Shown here: in pieces, positions 12,322 through 24,673 of the stretch | How the letters are laid out: every line of letters begins with the position of its first letter | How positions within the stretch are numbered: position 1 is the stretch's first letter | DNA from: Albifimbria verrucaria | Taxonomy: Eukaryota > Ascomycota > Sordariomycetes > Hypocreales > Stachybotryaceae | Length of the DNA stretch: 64,000 bases | Assembly (NCBI GenBank): GCA_020081605.1 | Contig: JAHREC010000038.1 | Span: 37,923 to 101,922, forward strand | Direction: 5' to 3' | Made by a program: the position numbers and the translations under genes | The notes under the pieces: generated by a model | Database searches by the model: none | Told to the model about the DNA's origin: nothing | What the model saw: the letters and a program-made list of their open reading frames with translations, nothing else

Positions 12322-12864
12322 GAAACAACCCAAAAGGTGAGTGGAGCAGACGACTCTTTCCATTTCTCGCCCTTGGCTCTGGAAAAAGTTCGAACCCATG
12401 GCATCCTGGACCTTCTCCATACCTCTGTATCCTCTGTATTTAAGTGGGCTCCCGGTCATCTTCAATCTATCTACAATGCATTGATTTCGAGTTTACGCTC
12501 ATTGTTCGATCGTGTACCTTCTCCAGGATACTGCTCGCCTGAACCAGGCACAGTCATCTCTAGGCCAAACCAGAAACGATCTACAGTGGTAACTCAACGG
12601 TCTCGTTGGGCCAAAGTGAATACGGCAAGTCCAAAATGATATTCAAGCTGATTGTGAAGTTTGCCTAACTGCTGGCCTTAGGCAAGGAATGACTTATGCG
12701 GGTACAACAAATATGACGCCTTGTGGGCATGCTTGAAGGTCCACCAACCATGGCTGTTGGATGATTCGAAGAACTCAACAGTGATAGAACAGGGTTCTTC
12801 CTCCGACACTGGCCGATCTTTAGGGATTCCTTCTCGCGTCAAGCCGCCCTCCAGCCTGAGTTAA
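12322..12864 (+). CDS. Unknown protein, at least two exons
   Basis: A plus-strand frame (ADDSFHFSPLALEKV onward) stays open to TQRSRWAK. A 66-nt intron follows (12,616-12,681, GTGAAT donor, GCCTAACTG branch, TTAG acceptor), and the phase closes to the second exon (ARNDLCGYNKYDALWACLK) ending at TAA 12,862-12,864. The start is uncertain: an in-frame stop lies just upstream of a possible acceptor at about 12,321, so an earlier exon is likely. I do not recognise a domain. Confidence 0.35.
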
Positions 12865-13950
12865 GGCTAACATACAAGATCATGCATCACAGTACGGGAG
12901 CAGCAGGTTTCCGAAACGTTGGAGTGGCAGCAGGTCCCTTCGAGGTCATGAGCTTCCTTCGAGTTACGTTCCTCTTTAACTTTCGACCGCAAAATAATTT
13001 AAACAACTTCGCTGTTGAAACTTCCAGGGAACCGTGATTTGGGGTAGACTCTAATTTCAGTTATGCAGGCACTTGACCACGCTTTTGAATACAGTTGAGA
13101 AAGCTCTTTGCTCTAAACATCGTAACTCAATGGGAACATATTCACAATTAATATTATTTATCGTGTAGAAGACCGATCTAGCATGTTCACTTTATTTCAT
13201 TTCATTCTTTTTAATAAAAAACGAAATAGACTAATAATTAAACGTAGAGTGGACAAAGCATAAGGAGTACAGGGTAATCTGGCTGTGGGGTTTCAAACGA
13301 TCTAGCCATTTCTGGTGATGAGTGTGTAATGGCGCTGGACTTGGGCAGCTCTGCGCTAGGTTTCCGATGAGAATGCCTAGGGATGCCAGATTGCTTTTCA
13401 CGTGTCTTTGATGGCATTGGAAGTGGCTGGTTCGACGAGACTCTCCAAGGATTGAAGCACAAGCTATAATCTTCATGAGAATAGCTTGAAGATTCTTTTT
13501 TTCTGCCAAGAAGATGTTCAGTATCAGGGCTAGCCAGCTGGGCTCCTTTTATGTTAATTCAGTAGCTTCAGAGTACTTTTGGCATGCATTTTAGAAGCAG
13601 AGCAAGGGAAATCGTGTCTCTACTGATTTCAGACGAAGTGGATCACCGTTGGCCTAGCGAGGTGGTGTCCACTGATATCCGCTGGCACGTTATGTATTCG
13701 TGTGGTCTAAACAATATAGTGGTGCTTAACGGGGTTCTAACCTTGTTAAGTCAAATGTTAACTGAGTGATTCATCCAACGCAAAACGATTTCGAGATGAG
13801 ATACAGCGGCCTTTGGGTGATTCATACATTGAACTTGCATGTGGTGGCTCTCTATATGATCCTTTCCAGCTTACTCCTCCTCCATCCAGAAGTGTGCTAC
13901 TAAAATCTCACCAGAGTACAATATTCTCTCCAGTTTCAGGCATAAATATA
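12865..13950. other. No gene recognised
   Basis: The minus frames at 13,231-13,509 and plus frames near 13,584-13,850 are short and unconvincing. This is probably flank of the retroelement debris. Confidence 0.4.
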
Positions 13951-14150
13951 GATCCTCTATTTTATTTTATTTTATTTGATATTATTAAGACAGATAATGA
14001 TACTATACCCCAGGGAATTAGTGAGTTACTTAAAGGAAGAGTAATGGCATTACAGAAAATAGTAAAAGAAATTAGATATCATATATTATCTGATCAATTA
14101 ATGCTTTATAGAAGCGTAAAATAGGAGGTAAGGAATTGTATTATTAAAGA
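13951..14150 (+). other. AT-rich block with open frame, probable element debris
   Basis: The composition changes sharply to very AT-rich compared with the flanks. The plus frame to 14,124 ends KEIRYHILSDQLMLYRSVK and looks protein-like, but I cannot assign it. Its place next to retropepsin debris suggests a transposon remnant, possibly altered by RIP-like C-to-T change. Confidence 0.35.
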
Positions 14151-14362
14151 AGGATAAAAATGCTTACTTGCCCCTTGCTAGTAGGTTGGGTAGTCTGCAG
14201 TCTTTATACCCATAAGAAGGGTAATAAAATAAGCTAGTCCAGGGAAATAAAATAAACGCCATATTTCGCTAGCGTCAGTCCACGCCCAACACAATAGTTC
14301 TGAATATCCGTTCCTAGCCAGATCTTTGATGGATTCGCCGGCCCATGTCTAGTCAGGGTAAC

Positions 14363-16022
14363 TTAGCCAGTGGCGAAGTTAATCAATGGGTTATATTGTT
14401 TAAGCCACGGGCGCCCAAGGAGGATCTTGAACGAGTCGAATTCCATAATATCGAAACCGACTACTATTTCAGTTTCGGCCAAGATAGTTTTGAGGGGTAT
14501 GGTGCTTTTGTCAACCAATCCACTATTGTACTCTATGAGGTTTCTTTCGGCGTTCATTATCTCGTAAGGTTGTTCCTTCTTTTCCCATCTGAAAGGTTTC
14601 TGGTTTACAACTCGGTAGTCAATATAGCTATTTCCTGCGCCCGTCTCGATTAGGGGTCGCAGGGGTTCTCCCGCGATCTTGATCACGATTTCGTAGTTTT
14701 TACGTACTGACTCATCTTCCAGTTTGACCACGTTGAGATGTTGTCGAGATTTGCCTTTCCCCTTATGGGTTTGAGCTTCTCTTGTCTGGGTTATGTTTAT
14801 AGGGGTGTCGTCGATTGCTTGCGTGGGGTCTTCTTTGGTTCAAGGTTTTGCCTTCCTCCTTCCAGAAACCATTACAGGTTGTGAGAGTTGTGTCCTCCTC
14901 TTGGGACGATATGCCCTCCTCCTGGGACAATATTTCTTCTCCCTGGGACATTGCTCCTTTCTCCCTCCCTTCTCCAGCTGTGCAGTATCTGAGCGATTTC
15001 TTGTCTTTCTTGGTCGTTTCCCGCTTGCTGCATCGTCATTCTTTCTTTAAGAGCTTCGTAATTGATTCCTTCGCCTCGGATGCCTTGGTTACGTTCGAGT
15101 GCCATCATTCCTTGGTAAGCTTTTACTTTTTCTCTCCTGTGGAATTTACATTCTTCGTCTGTGCAATCTCTGATGCGGCGTTTCAGGCTGGTACACTCGT
15201 GTGGCCATTTTTCGGACCTTGTGAGGAGGGCTACTTTATGGCTGGGATATATAGCCCTTGTCGAGAAATATCGTAGTTCGTCCCAGCGGTATGGTCTGAT
15301 CGTTGGTTGCCCCTCATCCTTGTCGGGAATGTGTCGTTTTTGATTTTTTCACTGGCATGATAGACGCACCGATGCCAGAGGCATGACGCCCAGCTGATTC
15401 TATCATGGTCGCTTGATTCAACGTACATTGACCGTTCGTCGTTTTCGCGAAGTACGGGGATTTGGTCCATGTTTTTGAAGGCCTTCAAGGTGTCTACAGC
15501 TCGAATTACGATGGTGTATGCGTTGGTGTTTGTATGGTCGTTTGGTTCGTGCCTGATGTTGGCTTCTTCGATCATTGCTTGGTTGAGAATAGTCCCTGAT
15601 TCGCTTTCCGTCGATTCCTCCCTTGTGTACTGACTGGTCAACTGTGCATGTGGGGTCTCTTCGTACTCAGTCGAGGGTCTGACCATATTAAGGTGCTGTC
15701 TTTCGACTACGTTTAAGTGCTGCCGGTCCTCTCGGACTGGTTCAAATGGCGCTGTCTTCTCTTTTCGGGTGCCCAGCAGTTGTTCGGTCTTGGCGGGTGA
15801 CTTGCCTGTTGCCTTGGAAGATTCTCCTGCCGTGGTTAAGTATTGCTTCATTGGTAAGCGATGTACCCTGAAATAAGAGCTATCAACGTGTGACGAACTG
15901 GTCACATACCTTAGAGGCGGTATAGGGTGTTTCGATCGGTCTTGGGGTTTATTGTTAGTAAACAGGAAGATAGGGCCTATGCAGCCTGAGGCAACAGTCA
16001 CAATGTTGTCACTAGTTGACAA
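14363..16022 (-). mobile_element. Retroelement remnant with retropepsin domain
   Basis: On the minus strand a gag-like region (about 16,022-14,872) leads into a retroviral-type aspartyl protease domain at 14,731-14,363. The protease shows PLIETGAGNSYIDY and ILLGRPWLKQYNPLINF, the usual flap and C-terminal strand pattern of Ty3/gypsy proteases. The catalytic DTG triplet reads ETG, so it is probably inactive. The gag-like part contains a 45-nt intron-like segment near 15,912-15,868, a Cys-rich stretch (ECTSLKRRIRDCTDEEC) and three heptads SQGEEIL/SQEEGIS/SQEEDTT from a 21-bp repeat at 14,893-14,956. The parts lie in different frames. I find no reverse transcriptase, integrase or clear LTRs. Confidence 0.6.
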
Positions 16023-16279
16023 GGTTCTCTCTCAAGATGTAGGTACTGGGGTGCTTTGGTAACTACACGTTATTGATAGCTGACAGTCTCTTCTCTAGTT
16101 ATCGGGAGGAGACTCCCTCTATATACTCTTGTCATTGTAAATGGCATCGTCCCATGGAGCGTTGCAGTGTGTAATTCTCGCCTGATTGGTTCCTTGCCCA
16201 TTTTACATTCAGGTAGTCCCACCAGGACTCCGCTTGGGCTCCCGTTTAGATCCTTGATAGGACGTCCAATCGTTATCGT

Positions 16280-16897
16280 TTAATTCGTTCCTTTTCTCTT
16301 GCGTGGAATTCCATATGTTCCTGACTTTCGCGGAGTACGTACTTCTTGTTGAGGATTGAGGAGTATGTATTCGCCTACCAACCGTGTCTCTCTCCATGGT
16401 ATTCGCTGCGGTGCTGTGGGTGCCATATCTTTTGATGCTCCGGTGAAGGTTCCATTGTAACCCGACCGGGTAGTTGTTAATGGGGTCGTAATAAGTGGGG
16501 TGTCGGTCGTGGGTGGTGGGTGATAACTTACTACCTGTATCTCGGATAGCCTATGGAAAACGAACATGTTCCGAGATTCAGCAGCCACGCAAATGCATCC
16601 GCTCGCGTCGAAACAAATACGTTTAGTATACTCCCAGCCCTTGACTCTTTGAAAAACGAAAGTCTCTTCCTTGTAGGTGATGGCGAAAGCACCTCCGGCT
16701 AGTAATCCCTCAATAACTGTGAGCGGTTGACAACTGTAAACTCTATCTTCCTCAAAACCATATATATCACTATGCTTGTTTGCCGAAACGACGTATAGTG
16801 CCGATTCGGAAGGAGCTTGATAGAAAGATGGCACGTCCTGTGTACGGAACTTAACCGATATGGTGCGATGGGTTCGAGTATCCAAGGCGACTGGCAC
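16280..16897 (-). CDS. Unknown ORF upstream of the retroelement remnant
   Basis: An open frame of about 205 codons on the minus strand. It has no ATG near its start, only GTG, with a TGA just upstream, so it is probably 5'-incomplete or preceded by an intron. The sequence is evenly protein-like (VIEGLLAGGAFAITYKEETF, RICFDASGCICVAAESRN) and ends in a basic tail. I recognise no domain. Its orientation and position suggest it may belong to the element that carries the retropepsin domain. Confidence 0.35.
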   Translation of the reverse strand: MPVALDTRTHRTISVKFRTQDVPSFYQAPSESALYVVSANKHSDIYGFEEDRVYSCQPLTVIEGLLAGGAFAITYKEETFVFQRVKGWEYTKRICFDASGCICVAAESRNMFVFHRLSEIQVVSYHPPPTTDTPLITTPLTTTRSGYNGTFTGASKDMAPTAPQRIPWRETRLVGEYILLNPQQEVRTPRKSGTYGIPRKRKGTN

Positions 16898-16937
16898 ATG
16901 AAGCCTTTTTCGCTTATATCATCAAAACAAGACAATA

Positions 16938-16996
16938 GGCCATGCCGTTAAGGGCCATGTTGTTAGGGGCCATGCTGTTAGGGGCCATGCTGTTGG
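16938..16996. repeat. 15-bp tandem repeat, four units
   Basis: Units of GGCCATGCTGTTAGG occur at 16,938, 16,953, 16,968 and 16,983 with few changes. The plus frame through it (RAMLLGAMLLGAMLL) is an artefact of the repeat. Confidence 0.75.
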
Positions 16997-17485
16997 ATCA
17001 AACCTGGAGAGTTCCTGTAAGGCTACGACTTGAAAAAACCACACAAATGAGTTGTGAAATGCTCTCGGTAAGTGCCCACTGTCTCTTTGGTCGGCTTGGT
17101 AGAGGTCAAAGAAATCAGAAACGAAATGTCTTGTATTCCCAAACGATGTGGAGTAATATGGTGAGAAGGCTCCTCGACGCTATTCGGCTAGAATAGGAAA
17201 TAGTGTTGTATTGGGAGATATTGTGTTCCCTGCTCGTTGTGTGATATGTTCCGTCGAATACTTTGCCAACAGTGGCAGTGGGTGATTGGCTGTTGGGGAG
17301 GCTGCTCGAGTCACGTGTCTTCGTTCACATCTCGTGATCTTTGTCGTGGCAAAGCATTAGCTTCCTAAGCTGCAACATCTCACTATCGACAGTCTATCCT
17401 CCACTCTTACCAACACCTGTCCTACAAAATATTCAAACGCGTATCGCCATTCTTCACATACCATATGCCCATTCGCCAGTAAATC

Positions 17486-19100
17486 ATGTCCTCAGCATGT
17501 AGCCGATCAGGCATTACCGGGAAAAGCAATCGAGATCGAAGGAAAAACCACTGATTAGGGTAAGTCCTCGCTTTCCACGGCGTGTTCGTCCGAGAGCCAT
17601 ACCCATATCGATCCTCTCTTTCATAGTAAGCCTTCTCTCATGTTACTAATATTTCGAAAGTCTTTGAAGTTACCCCATCCGATAAGAATGACCGTCGTGT
17701 TTGGTCCTCTGTCATTGCCAAGAAAGCCATCGTCCACGGCCAAAAAGCACGTGTCGTCAAGTGCGAAGAAACCAGCCGAGGGCTCCCTCTGTCACGCACT
17801 ACGTAAAAATGCAAGCACCAGTCTCTTCGTGCCCCTGATACGCTGGACCAGCCTTCACAGCCAACTTCTCGGCGTGAAGTTCATGGAGCTACCCCTTGCA
17901 GCACACCAACACCGCTTGGATCACAGTCACTCGAGGGGCATAGACGGCCGTCAGAGACTATCAAGAAGCTCATCGGCTTCTTGGACGTGTTGTCATCGCC
18001 GACAGCTGAGCATTGGTCATCTGTAATAGCTGTGCAAACACTTCTTGAAACATTTTGGCCCGGTGTCTTGGGACGGGCCCTGTTTCGATTAAACCTGCCC
18101 ATCTACTTTGGTGATCGTATGTATGCAGATCAGATACGCCCGCACATCATGTGGAATCGTCCTATGCATGACTCGGCGTCATTCAAGCCCACGTCGACCG
18201 AACTAGCGAGCTCCCTAAACAACGCAGCCAGGGCAAGGCTAGGCCCTGCCGACCCTTCAGGTCAATCAGATCTACCGATGCTATGTTATATGAGCCAAAG
18301 CAAGCTGAAAGAGGCGCGGGGGCTCTTTTTCTACGCAGCTTGGTCAAGAGGGAAGGGAAAACGAGCCGGTGCGCCGCCTCAACGAACTAAGAGCCAAGAG
18401 GCTAATACCGGCGAATTCGGATCAGGATCCTCTGCTTGTTGGCATTTTCTTAGCCATGGCTCAGCGGCACTTTTACGGCATGCCACCGCTTTCTTCCCGT
18501 GGTGATTCTCGGTGGTCAGCTGGCCAGCCGAGGCCTCCGCGGCCAAAGTTCAAAGACGTGAAGTTGAGATTGCTCACGTACGATAACAAGACACAAGAAT
18601 TCCTCGTTTACACATCGCTTGTGACGGCTGAGTTTTTGGAGCGCTTCCTTAAGCCAAATCGTGGTCCGCGAGGCGATGAAGAAGGTACTAGTCCAAACAT
18701 CGAGATAGAATATACTCGAGTACCCATCTGGCCCTTACTTGGTTTGCGAGAGAGACTCGGCAACGCATTCGGCGAAGACATGGTCGGTTCCTTCGATGCA
18801 AAACATATGCGCACCTGGTTGGATGAGGAAAAGGGAGGAGTAGCGGGCAGCAAGCGCTCAATCTCGCCCGTGCCTTTTAGCGAGGGACCCAGGAAGCGGA
18901 AACGGATTGAGGGGCAGGCTGTTAACACTCAACTTGACAAACATACGAAATCACATAAAGGAAAAATGCTCGGTCGCAGACCCCTACAATCTTCCGAGAT
19001 ATCACCAGATTACCAAGCACGGACCTTGTCTCCGCTCAGAGAGCTACATGCAGAGGAGGTTCCACGAAGCCGTGGATTCGGATCCCGATCCCAACGGTAG
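17486..19100 (+). pseudogene. Unknown fungal gene, interrupted
   Basis: A likely start at 17,486 (MSSACSRSG) is followed by intron-like signals at about 17,559-17,625 and then a frame beginning FEVTPSDKNDRRVW. That frame has a TAA at 17,804-17,806 and then stays open for more than 200 codons (ETIKKLIGFLDVLSSPTAEH, PIYFGDRMYADQIRPHIMW). Near 18,350 the coding signal moves one frame (RRLNELRAKRLIPANSDQDP, LLVGIFLAMAQRHFYG) and runs to a stop at 19,100. The last 60 residues are basic, with a KRKR cluster that could be a nuclear localisation signal. I do not recognise the family. At least two interruptions make it a probable pseudogene, although the frame change may be a sequence error. Confidence 0.5.
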
Positions 19101-19666
19101 TATGAGTTTCGACAATACCTATAACGGCCACATTTTCTGTTGGCACCGGATGTTTATAAGACGAAAGAACTAGAGATAAGGTTATCATGAATTACCGACA
19201 TGAGGAATTTCCGCTCCTCATCATATTAAGTAGCACCACCCCTTTCTAACTTGGCTACGAACACGGGTGGATGTTCGTCGAGCAGAAGTGATAGAGTATA
19301 TATGGATCATATGTTTGGGAGTCGTTCCCAATGGATTTTGAAACCACCTCTTAGAGAGAAGCAGGTCTTAGCTATGAAGATATCAAATATATACATATCC
19401 ATCTTAACGTACCATTTAACACGGGAATGTTAGGACAGATAATTGTACCGTCTCTTTAGGGATGTCTTGTAGACCTGGAGTCTCCATTAGGTTGACCAAA
19501 ATCGGGTACGGGTCAAGCAACTCGACGCCAGCATTCTCAATTCCACCCCCAAGTGTCAAGAAGAGAATGGTAGGCAGTACAGATCAGAAACTTCGTCGTT
19601 CCGTGCTAATAGTAATGAACACTTTCATCTTTCTTCAGCCATTGTATAGAAGGCTGAGTCCATGCT
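19101..19666. other. Intergenic, nothing recognised
   Basis: The plus frame 19,462-19,980 is the antisense shadow of the minus-strand gene next to it. I see no separate gene. Confidence 0.4.
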
Positions 19667-20568
19667 TCACTGCCCTGGCAATTGAGCATGTGGAAAGTCC
19701 TCGCAAAGGTATGGTTCAACTTACCGAAGGCGTTTTCCAAGCTATCGCAGGATTTCGAAGCACTTCGGATGGTGGCATCTTTTTTCGTGCTTTCTTCGGG
19801 CTCCATGGATCGATGGTGAGGTTTGGTCCGTTCAGATTCGTAGCAATGTTGGGTTCGCAGGGAATAGAGCCACGATGTCCACGGCAGAACAAGCTCCCTC
19901 GGGTTGCCGATCCTTGGTTTGTGCTCGTAAGCCGCGAGTCCAGCCCGCTCAGCTTGGGATTCACTCGTGGCGGTTCCTAATCGACGATGTGTTCTACACA
20001 GATGGTCGGGCCTGAAATCAAGACAGCATCACATACCATGTCCGGACGTAAATTGATGGAAACTGTAGCAGTGGTGGCAGTTTCTGCTCAACTCATCATA
20101 TGGTAGACGTGAGTTTGGATCAACAGGACCGCATGCATGCCAGCAAGTATCGTGACCAAATCCCAATGCTTCTCGGTCCCGAGTAATGCGCTGTATTGGT
20201 TCACCGAAAGAGACACAGTGGCTGGCTATGATGACTTCGATATAGGCAACTGCTAATTCCTGAGCATGCCCATACCCCGGAAAATTGAATAGACTGATCC
20301 CTCGCCTGAGAAGTGGTGTCGAAAGCCAAGAAGGTGTATCGAATTTATACGATCAAAGATCGATATCTCCACCACCTCCACCATTGACCCTCATGCCAGC
20401 ATTAAACTTGTAGTTAAGGTACTGCGCGGGCACTCGACCGCCGCTTCTTAGGCCTGAACTAGTGGGCTCGCTTCGGTACCGCTGATAAATCGAAGGAGGA
20501 GATAGAGCGACCGTGGAGGATCAGTCGTTGGCCGCAGAAAATTGGTTAGAGGGGTTGTTTGGAACCAT
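19667..20568 (-). pseudogene. Unknown spliced gene with CGA-to-TGA type stops
   Basis: From an ATG at 20,568 the minus strand reads as one long frame broken only by TGA at 20,523-20,521 and TGA at 20,355-20,353. It includes AYIEVIIASHCVSFGEP and FGHDTCWHACGPVDPN, with several Cys/His pairs (RNCHHCYSFH). Exon 1 ends at 20,037 before a 60-nt intron (20,036-19,977, GTATGT...TTAG). The phase closes into exon 2 (AAYEHKPRIGNPRELVLPW), which ends at 19,725 before GTAAGT. The third exon probably begins at 19,674 and reaches another TGA at 19,669-19,667. Both early stops fit C-to-T change of CGA. The family is unknown. Between about 20,450 and 20,700 another frame is also open, so the true 5' end is uncertain. 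Confidence 0.5.
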
Positions 20569-22921
20569 CGCCGTTCATCGAGTTGTAGTTTCGTCTTGCT
20601 GGTTTTTAGTTTCTTCGAATCCGCTGCAGGACTAGTTTCATCGTTCGCGATCCGGTGTTGTGATTCGCAGCTAGGAGGGTCGTGATATGCACGGCAGCTG
20701 TAGTGCCTGCGATATATCTCGTCTTCGTACCATTGACGACAGTCGCCAGTTCTCTACCCTGGGCGTTGATGGGCGCCTGCGAGCGTTTGTTCCAAATGGC
20801 ATGGAACGATGACGTTCGTCAGAGCTGGAGCGAGAGGGAAAGATGTTAAGTGGAAGCTTCACCTGTGAAGGAGGTTTACCTGCCTGACCATTGACAGGGT
20901 AACAATAACACATCCAGGCTTTAACTGTAGACAATTGGACAGGGGTCCCAGGTTCAAGCGACCATCCTCCCCACACCCTGAACGAATCCTCCCTGTCCCC
21001 TTAACGGATAGAGTAAAGTCACCAGCCGCTATACTGTACAGCCCTTGTCTCATCTGAACAATGCTATTGTGCACGTTCCTCAACCTGGACGTCCTTTCGG
21101 AAAACTTGGTTCCGACGGCCGAGTCCCTGTAAATTACAGCCAGCCAGAAAAGGGAGCATACCACGGAGACATACATCAGCTCGCTCCATGTCGAACACCA
21201 CAATGAACGACCAATCTGCAACCTCGAACTCTCCTAATAGGGGCGTGCAACGAGCACCAACAACAAGCTTCTTGACGAAGACACCGTTACTAGATTTCTT
21301 TGTGCTTTATTTATCCTACATGTGCACTTGGCTCCTCACAAATAATCCGATACTTACCGCAGGAGTTCTTCTCGTCTGGGCTGCGTCTCGATTCCAGGTG
21401 TCAGGGCCAAAACGCGGCAGTTAAGGATGGGCTGACGGTAATAAAGATGATAACTTGAGAGACGTCGCGGGAGAGATCCCAGGGAAGAAACGATAAAGAA
21501 ACACCACGGATGGAATGGAGCATTCAACCACACGAAGGAGCGGAAGATACATAGAGCCACTTGGGGCTTTTCAATCATTTCGAGATTCGAACCGACATAT
21601 CTATGGCACGCGCATACATAACCTTGAACGTCGAGCTCTTCCACTGGATATGAACTGCGAAATCTAGAAGTCTTCCTGTTGCGCACAACGAGTTTCTGAT
21701 ATTACAAGAAGGACTTGTCAAAATCTTTCCTCAGCCTTATGTATTGTTATCTTGCCTCGACTAACACCTTCAGTGAATCTCCTGTGGTGGTTGAAAGATC
21801 ATGCTCACTACAATCTTCAGATGCAGGTTCTGTCTAATATATCTCTGATTTCATCATATGAACCGGCGAGCGCATGGGGCGTGACTGAAATGCACTGGAA
21901 GTTGTGATGGAGCTTGCTTTGGAGTCGGAGCGTTGTTGACGTAAACCATGATCGTCAGCTATGAGCTACGCTGTGTAATAAACGCTACCTCAAGCCTCTC
22001 TGTGGCAATAATTAATTTCGGCATCGAATGCGATGCTTCAGTGGGACTGAGGTTATCTCAGCCCATGATGAACAGCTTGACTGTCGCGATGGAACAGATA
22101 CCCAGATTTCACGAGGCCTTCTCTGTAACCCTCAGAACATACACCTAAGGCAATAACATGTTGGAGGCAGGCTCTATTGGCTTAAGCACTGATTTGGAAT
22201 GTGGGTTCATACGATAAGGCAAAATTGTAACTTAAGGATAGTCAATCCCTGGTTCGTTGGGTAGTGCCATGAAAGTTATCCGAGTTACACGGTGTGTTGG
22301 TTAGTGTGCCAATCAACACTGTTATTGTGGTGGAACAATTCTTCACGAAGCGTGCCGACATGTTGCTGGAAGTGGAGACTTTCAGCATACTTCATCACAA
22401 ATCGTCTTTTGACAATCTTCAACAACGTAAGGTCGCCAGCTGCCAATCTCAACAGAGATTCCCTGCGATGCACTGTGATGAGATTACCTCTTGTTGTTGT
22501 TAGGTACATTTCCTGCATTAGCACCGGCGGCTAGGCTTCAACGAGGCAAGGGTTGAGTTCGCAATCTTGTGTTCACGACGTGTTACGTGTTTCCAATAAA
22601 AGTAATGCGCATGCTGCCGCGGGCTGGGCCGTGACCTTTGTCCGTCATGGACGAAAAGGCCTATAACATGCCTATTAACGTAGCCGTAGGGAATTTGAAA
22701 CAGGGCGAAGATAGTTTCGAAGGCAAAGTCAATTGAAAGGAGGGACACGTTGGCAACTAATGAATGTGGCAATGATAAGGCTGTTTCATGTATAAAATTA
22801 CGTGATGTCCACATAGGATCACTTGAGATATCAATATAAAGCGCTGCTCAGCTGCTTCTCCGTCTTTCACCTTAATCTTATCCCATATCAGCTACCCAAC
22901 TAATACATACGTCAAGCCACC
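20569..22921. other. No firmly supported gene
   Basis: Overlapping minus frames at 20,671-21,221 look partly protein-like and may be upstream exons of the preceding pseudogene, but I could not join them. A short plus frame at 21,188-21,424 contains a hydrophobic stretch (LLDFFVLYLSYMCTWLL) and could encode a small membrane protein; confidence is low. The rest shows nothing convincing. Confidence 0.35.
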
Positions 22922-23470
22922 ATGTCCCAGAATCGTGCTTTCGGTCTGCCAATGGAACTAGGAGAGAATAGATCCTTGAATCTGCTAGAGATGATAAAGG
23001 AAAAAGGACCTTTGAAGACATTCTTAGAAACGATACCTGACCTTACGGTAAGGATCCGTATCTTTTGTAGCAAACTTGCTAACCATAACAAGGAGGAGAA
23101 AAAAAAGGATCAAAGATGGCTACATGCGTGCAACTGGGATTCCGCCAGATCAAGCTGGAGAGCTCTGCATGTCATGCGACATTTTAGTCGAAAAGATCGC
23201 CCAAACTATCTTCGATACGAACACAAGTGAAAAAGAATTCACCATCTTGTGTCAGATTCTGACGTGCCTTGCCATTGGGAAGGAGCCTATAACGTTAACT
23301 AAGGGGACCAGTCGATTCTGAGACGAACTATAGGAAAGAAGCGCAAACAGTTTCTGGGTCTGATTCTGTTCCCAGAAGCGCTGAAGGACCTGGCAAATAG
23401 TCGCTTTCACGCTAGGCAGTACCCTGAACTTAATAAGGTTCTTCAAAATTATGCAAAATATGCTTGGTAG
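22922..23470 (+). CDS. Small unknown protein, two exons
   Basis: Exon 1 (22,922-23,047) starts MSQNRAFGLPMELGEN in a good context. A 45-nt intron (23,048-23,092, GTAAGG, TTGCTAACC branch) follows. Exon 2 codes for YMRATGIPPDQAGELCMSC and IFDTNTSEKEFTILCQIL, and then, one frame on, for KKRKQFLGLILFPEALKDLA to the stop TAG at 23,468-23,470. The frame break lies in a GGGG run near 23,307 and one added G restores it. The phase into exon 2 also fails at an A8 run (23,099-23,106). Both breaks are at homopolymers, so the gene may be intact in reality, about 170 residues. I recognise no domain. Confidence 0.5.
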
Positions 23471-24673
23471 TCGCCGTGAAGTCATGGGCCAAAAGGGCAT
23501 AATCGTCATTAACATATTTCGCTATACAAAACCGATAAACAGTCCGTGTTCCATACGACGGTTCTCTCATGATCATTCTTCGGTACTGTGGTCTGATTAG
23601 TTGATACAGGACATAGTCGCAATTACAACTACGTTAACCATATCGGGCTTAATATGGATCCGGGCGCGGGTGTAGGCTAGTGAAGGTGTTGGGTGGTGTA
23701 TGCTCGCCACCGTGGATGGAGGAAGACGTATGTCGAGACAAGGGTGGCTGCCAGGGGACAAGGGGGCATAGGATGTTTGGCCACCCTCCACCGTGCTGCA
23801 AGATCCTTGTCTAGCTAAACTGACTCTTTGCAAGGGTCAACCAACGATGTCCCAAGCCTGTTGATTGCCTGAGGCGTCCGCCACCACCCTCCTCCGTGGA
23901 GACAGCCTCATATCGATCCAGTCAAATGTTCCGTGCCGCGCTGGAAAACCCATGCGCAGGGGGCCACGCAACTTCCTCAAGATTTTGAGTGCCTGAAATA
24001 TCAGAAATGCCCCCTCCCCTAATGTGGTCGGCGAAGCGATCGCACCTAATTTCTTCGCGCAACGCTCGAGTTGTTGGCATGCACGAGCAGCACATCCTTC
24101 CCGTTCGCCTCTCAATGTCTTCCCATCATTATTGAACTATAAGATTCTAATAGTGGTACGTCTGCTCCATCATGACTATTTGTGATGCAATACAACTGAT
24201 GTCTATTATTTCGGTATCGAGCTGACCGCTGTTGCAAAGGCACGGGACCGCGTTCTCCATCCACCAAGCTTTGGCACTGGAAACATCGACCCTGTTAGGG
24301 CGTTGTGCTGTCAAGGTCTTTCTCCTTCCTCCATAACCTTTTTAAGCTCGACTTAACCAGCGTAACAACCATCAGTCTGAACCTATAGCGCTACTACGAG
24401 CATCATTTCACAAGACTGCGATTCAATCTTCCTGCCCAGCGTTGGAACAGCAATATTGGCATGCGGTCGGACTTTTTGTGTTTCTTTAACTGGTCCTCTT
24501 TGCCTCTCATCCTTGAATGGCTCAACCAAAAGTAACGCTCTAAGCTACGAAACGGATCCACCCCTGACCAGCTACCTTCAGGTTACCGTCCTCAACTTCT
24601 GTAACTGACACCGCACGAAGCAATAAACGATCAAAAAGCAATAGCTATATCAGGAACCAATCTGATATATCCC
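23471..24673. other. Intergenic, nothing recognised
   Basis: Minus frames at 23,597-23,833 and 23,837-24,115 are short and lack features. The last 300 bases are presumably the promoter and 5' leader of the F-box gene. Confidence 0.4.

Noticed and set aside
13813..16935. Search for LTRs bounding the retropepsin element
   Set aside because: I found no pair of direct long repeats or a primer-binding site by eye. A self-alignment would be needed.
17660..17806. Similarity of AKKAIVHGQKARVVKCEE to ribosomal protein L13a
   Set aside because: Only a few residues match and the following sequence does not resemble the family. The surrounding frame belongs to another unknown gene.
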